Made by a program: the position numbers and the translations under genes. Of a stretch of 37,052 nucleotides of DNA, positions 35,632 through 37,052 are shown piece after piece. Position 1 is the first letter of the stretch. The number at the start of each line of letters is the position of its first letter. Below the pieces are notes generated by a model, which was not told the origin of the DNA, did not search any database, and was given only the letters and a program-made list of their open reading frames with translations. This stretch comes from Candidatus Electronema nielsenii (lineage in GTDB: Bacteria; Desulfobacterota; Desulfobulbia; Desulfobulbales; Desulfobulbaceae): positions 1-37,052 of the forward strand of contig JAGIXO010000005.1 of assembly GCA_026122915.1 (NCBI GenBank), read 5' to 3'.

Positions 35632-37052
35632 CTACTGCCTGAAATCAAACTGGTAGACAAGAAACGAGCGGTCAAGGTGACGGATAACTTTTTTGAGACC
35701 CAGCAGATTCGTCACAGTGAAATTGATCTCCCACGTGCAAAAGTCCGCACCCGGACTACCACCGATCCAAACAACCTGCACCACGTGAAATTCCTCCGGC
35801 CCTTCAGCCAAGCGGCTGAACAGGTACTTAGCCGTGACATCAGTCACCACGAACTTCTGCGGCTTCGGCACCAGAGTAGCACTCAGCCGCCACCGTACCT
35901 CAACTGCGTCTTCGCGCTGAAACTTCAATTTCTTCAGCTGAAAACAATCCTTGCAGTGCAGAGAGATGCCTCGTGCGCTCAACAGACCAACTAAGCCTTT
36001 GTCTAAAGGTGTGGGGCGGCAGCAGGCTGATGACTTGACTACCACAGGATCAAGCGTGGTCAGCTCGATACGGTTGAGAATACCAGTAGGCTGATGAAGG
36101 AGCTGATCTTTGCTCTGAAGTAGACCGCTGCGAATTTCATAAATCAACTCACGCATCTGGATGCGGCCTTGTCCTACCCGCTGAAGCAGCTCCTCCCGCG
36201 AGTTGATGCCAAAGTAGAAGAGAATATTCTCCATCGCTGGATGCTCAGTCAGATCAAAGGGCAGACCGTAACGGCGCATTTCCTGCTCCAGCACTGATTG
36301 CCCGGTACTGATAGAGACATGTTTGATTCGCTCACGAAAGGCTCTGGTTAAGGCACTGCGCGCCTGCGGAGTTTGGCAGCAGCTTTGCATGTCCAGATCA
36401 AAATCAACCGGAGTGTCTTGGCGAAGAATCTTCACGACGCTGCCATCTTGAAGGATGTCGCCCGGCTCGGCTCGGCGGTTGCCGATCATTGCGCCACAAC
36501 AGCTATGGCCAATGTCAGTGTGAATGCGGAACGCGAAGTCCAGCACTGAGGAATGCACGGGCAGGCAGATCAGGTCACCATCAGGGGTATAGGTGTAGAT
36601 TTCTTTGCGCCCGCTGGCAGCAATCATATCCCGGTAAGAAACTTCTTCGTCATTGCCAAGAATATCGAACATCTCTTGCAGCTCAGTGAGGAATCGATCC
36701 ATCTTCCGGTTGGCTGGATTCCAATCTTTGACTAAGCCGCAATGAGCACTGCGGGCCATCTCATTGGTACGAATCTTAAACAGATATTTGTTGCCATCGA
36801 TAATTGCTTTGGCATGTAACCCCTGATAACCAGTGGGTTTAGGATTAGCGATGAAATCACGGATAGTACGCGGTACCGGCGGATAAATTTCATTTATGAT
36901 GCCAAGGAGCTGATAGCAGCTAATCCGGTTGGCGGTGGTGATGAGGATTTCTTGTGGAATCTCGATTTCTGTCCGCAGCAAGTGGTTTTTCAGATCATAG
37001 TAGCCCCACAGCCCTTTGGTGCGCACCACCACGTCTGCTGTGATCTCCGCCG
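35632..37052 (-). CDS. RelA/SpoT-like (p)ppGpp synthetase/hydrolase family protein, 5' end outside the window
   Basis: SCYQLLGIINEIYPPVPRTIRDFIANPKPTGYQGLHAKAIIDGNKYLFKIRTNEMARSAHCGLVKDWN (synthetase domain end), then TGS-like KEIYTYTPDGDLICLPVHSSVLDFAFRIHTDIGHSCCGAMIGNR. Frame stays open to the window edge. Confidence 0.85.
   Translation of the reverse strand, partial: AEITADVVVRTKGLWGYYDLKNHLLRTEIEIPQEILITTANRISCYQLLGIINEIYPPVPRTIRDFIANPKPTGYQGLHAKAIIDGNKYLFKIRTNEMARSAHCGLVKDWNPANRKMDRFLTELQEMFDILGNDEEVSYRDMIAASGRKEIYTYTPDGDLICLPVHSSVLDFAFRIHTDIGHSCCGAMIGNRRAEPGDILQDGSVVKILRQDTPVDFDLDMQSCCQTPQARSALTRAFRERIKHVSISTGQSVLEQEMRRYGLPFDLTEHPAMENILFYFGINSREELLQRVGQGRIQMRELIYEIRSGLLQSKDQLLHQPTGILNRIELTTLDPVVVKSSACCRPTPLDKGLVGLLSARGISLHCKDCFQLKKLKFQREDAVEVRWRLSATLVPKPQKFVVTDVTAKYLFSRLAEGPEEFHVVQVVWIGGSPGADFCTWEINFTVTNLLGLKKVIRHLDRSFLVYQFDFRQ

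Overview
The window looks like a bacterial chromosome segment, possibly deltaproteobacterial/Desulfobulbales-like; that host guess is a low-confidence inference. It begins with the 3' end of an IS transposase.

The + strand block holds: two orphan proteins; trpB; a hybrid histidine kinase split by an apparent 1-nt frameshift; an APH-like/AAA-kinase pair; a NIL/4Fe-4S ferredoxin; an AAA ATPase + DUF4276 (TOPRIM-like) pair resembling two-gene phage-defence modules; a class II DAHP synthase, also split by an apparent 1-nt frameshift; and, after the - strand block, a ComEA-like HhH protein.

The - strand block holds: ftsK; an LtrA-like protein; a long co-directional cluster (about 27.7 to 13.8 kb) ending at a strong intrinsic terminator; corA; a primase-helicase-like protein; a TIGR01777 epimerase; a solo PD-(D/E)XK-like protein; a nucleotide-sugar dehydrogenase; queE/queD; and a RelA/SpoT-like protein cut by the window edge.

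The most interesting locus is the - strand cluster. An AGE-like epimerase, STAS, GlgX, STAS, HATPase switch kinase and SpoIIE/PP2C phosphatase are tightly packed. This gene content and order strongly recall the cyanobacterial icfG partner-switching cluster (slr1855-slr1861 of Synechocystis, from memory). Here it continues into a tail of TPP decarboxylase-like enzyme, three SnoaL/NTF2 proteins, iron alcohol dehydrogenase, two DJ-1/PfpI proteins and a glyoxalase-fold protein. I interpret this as a partner-switch-controlled carbon-storage/carbonyl-metabolism system. No searches were run; all family calls come from motif recognition.
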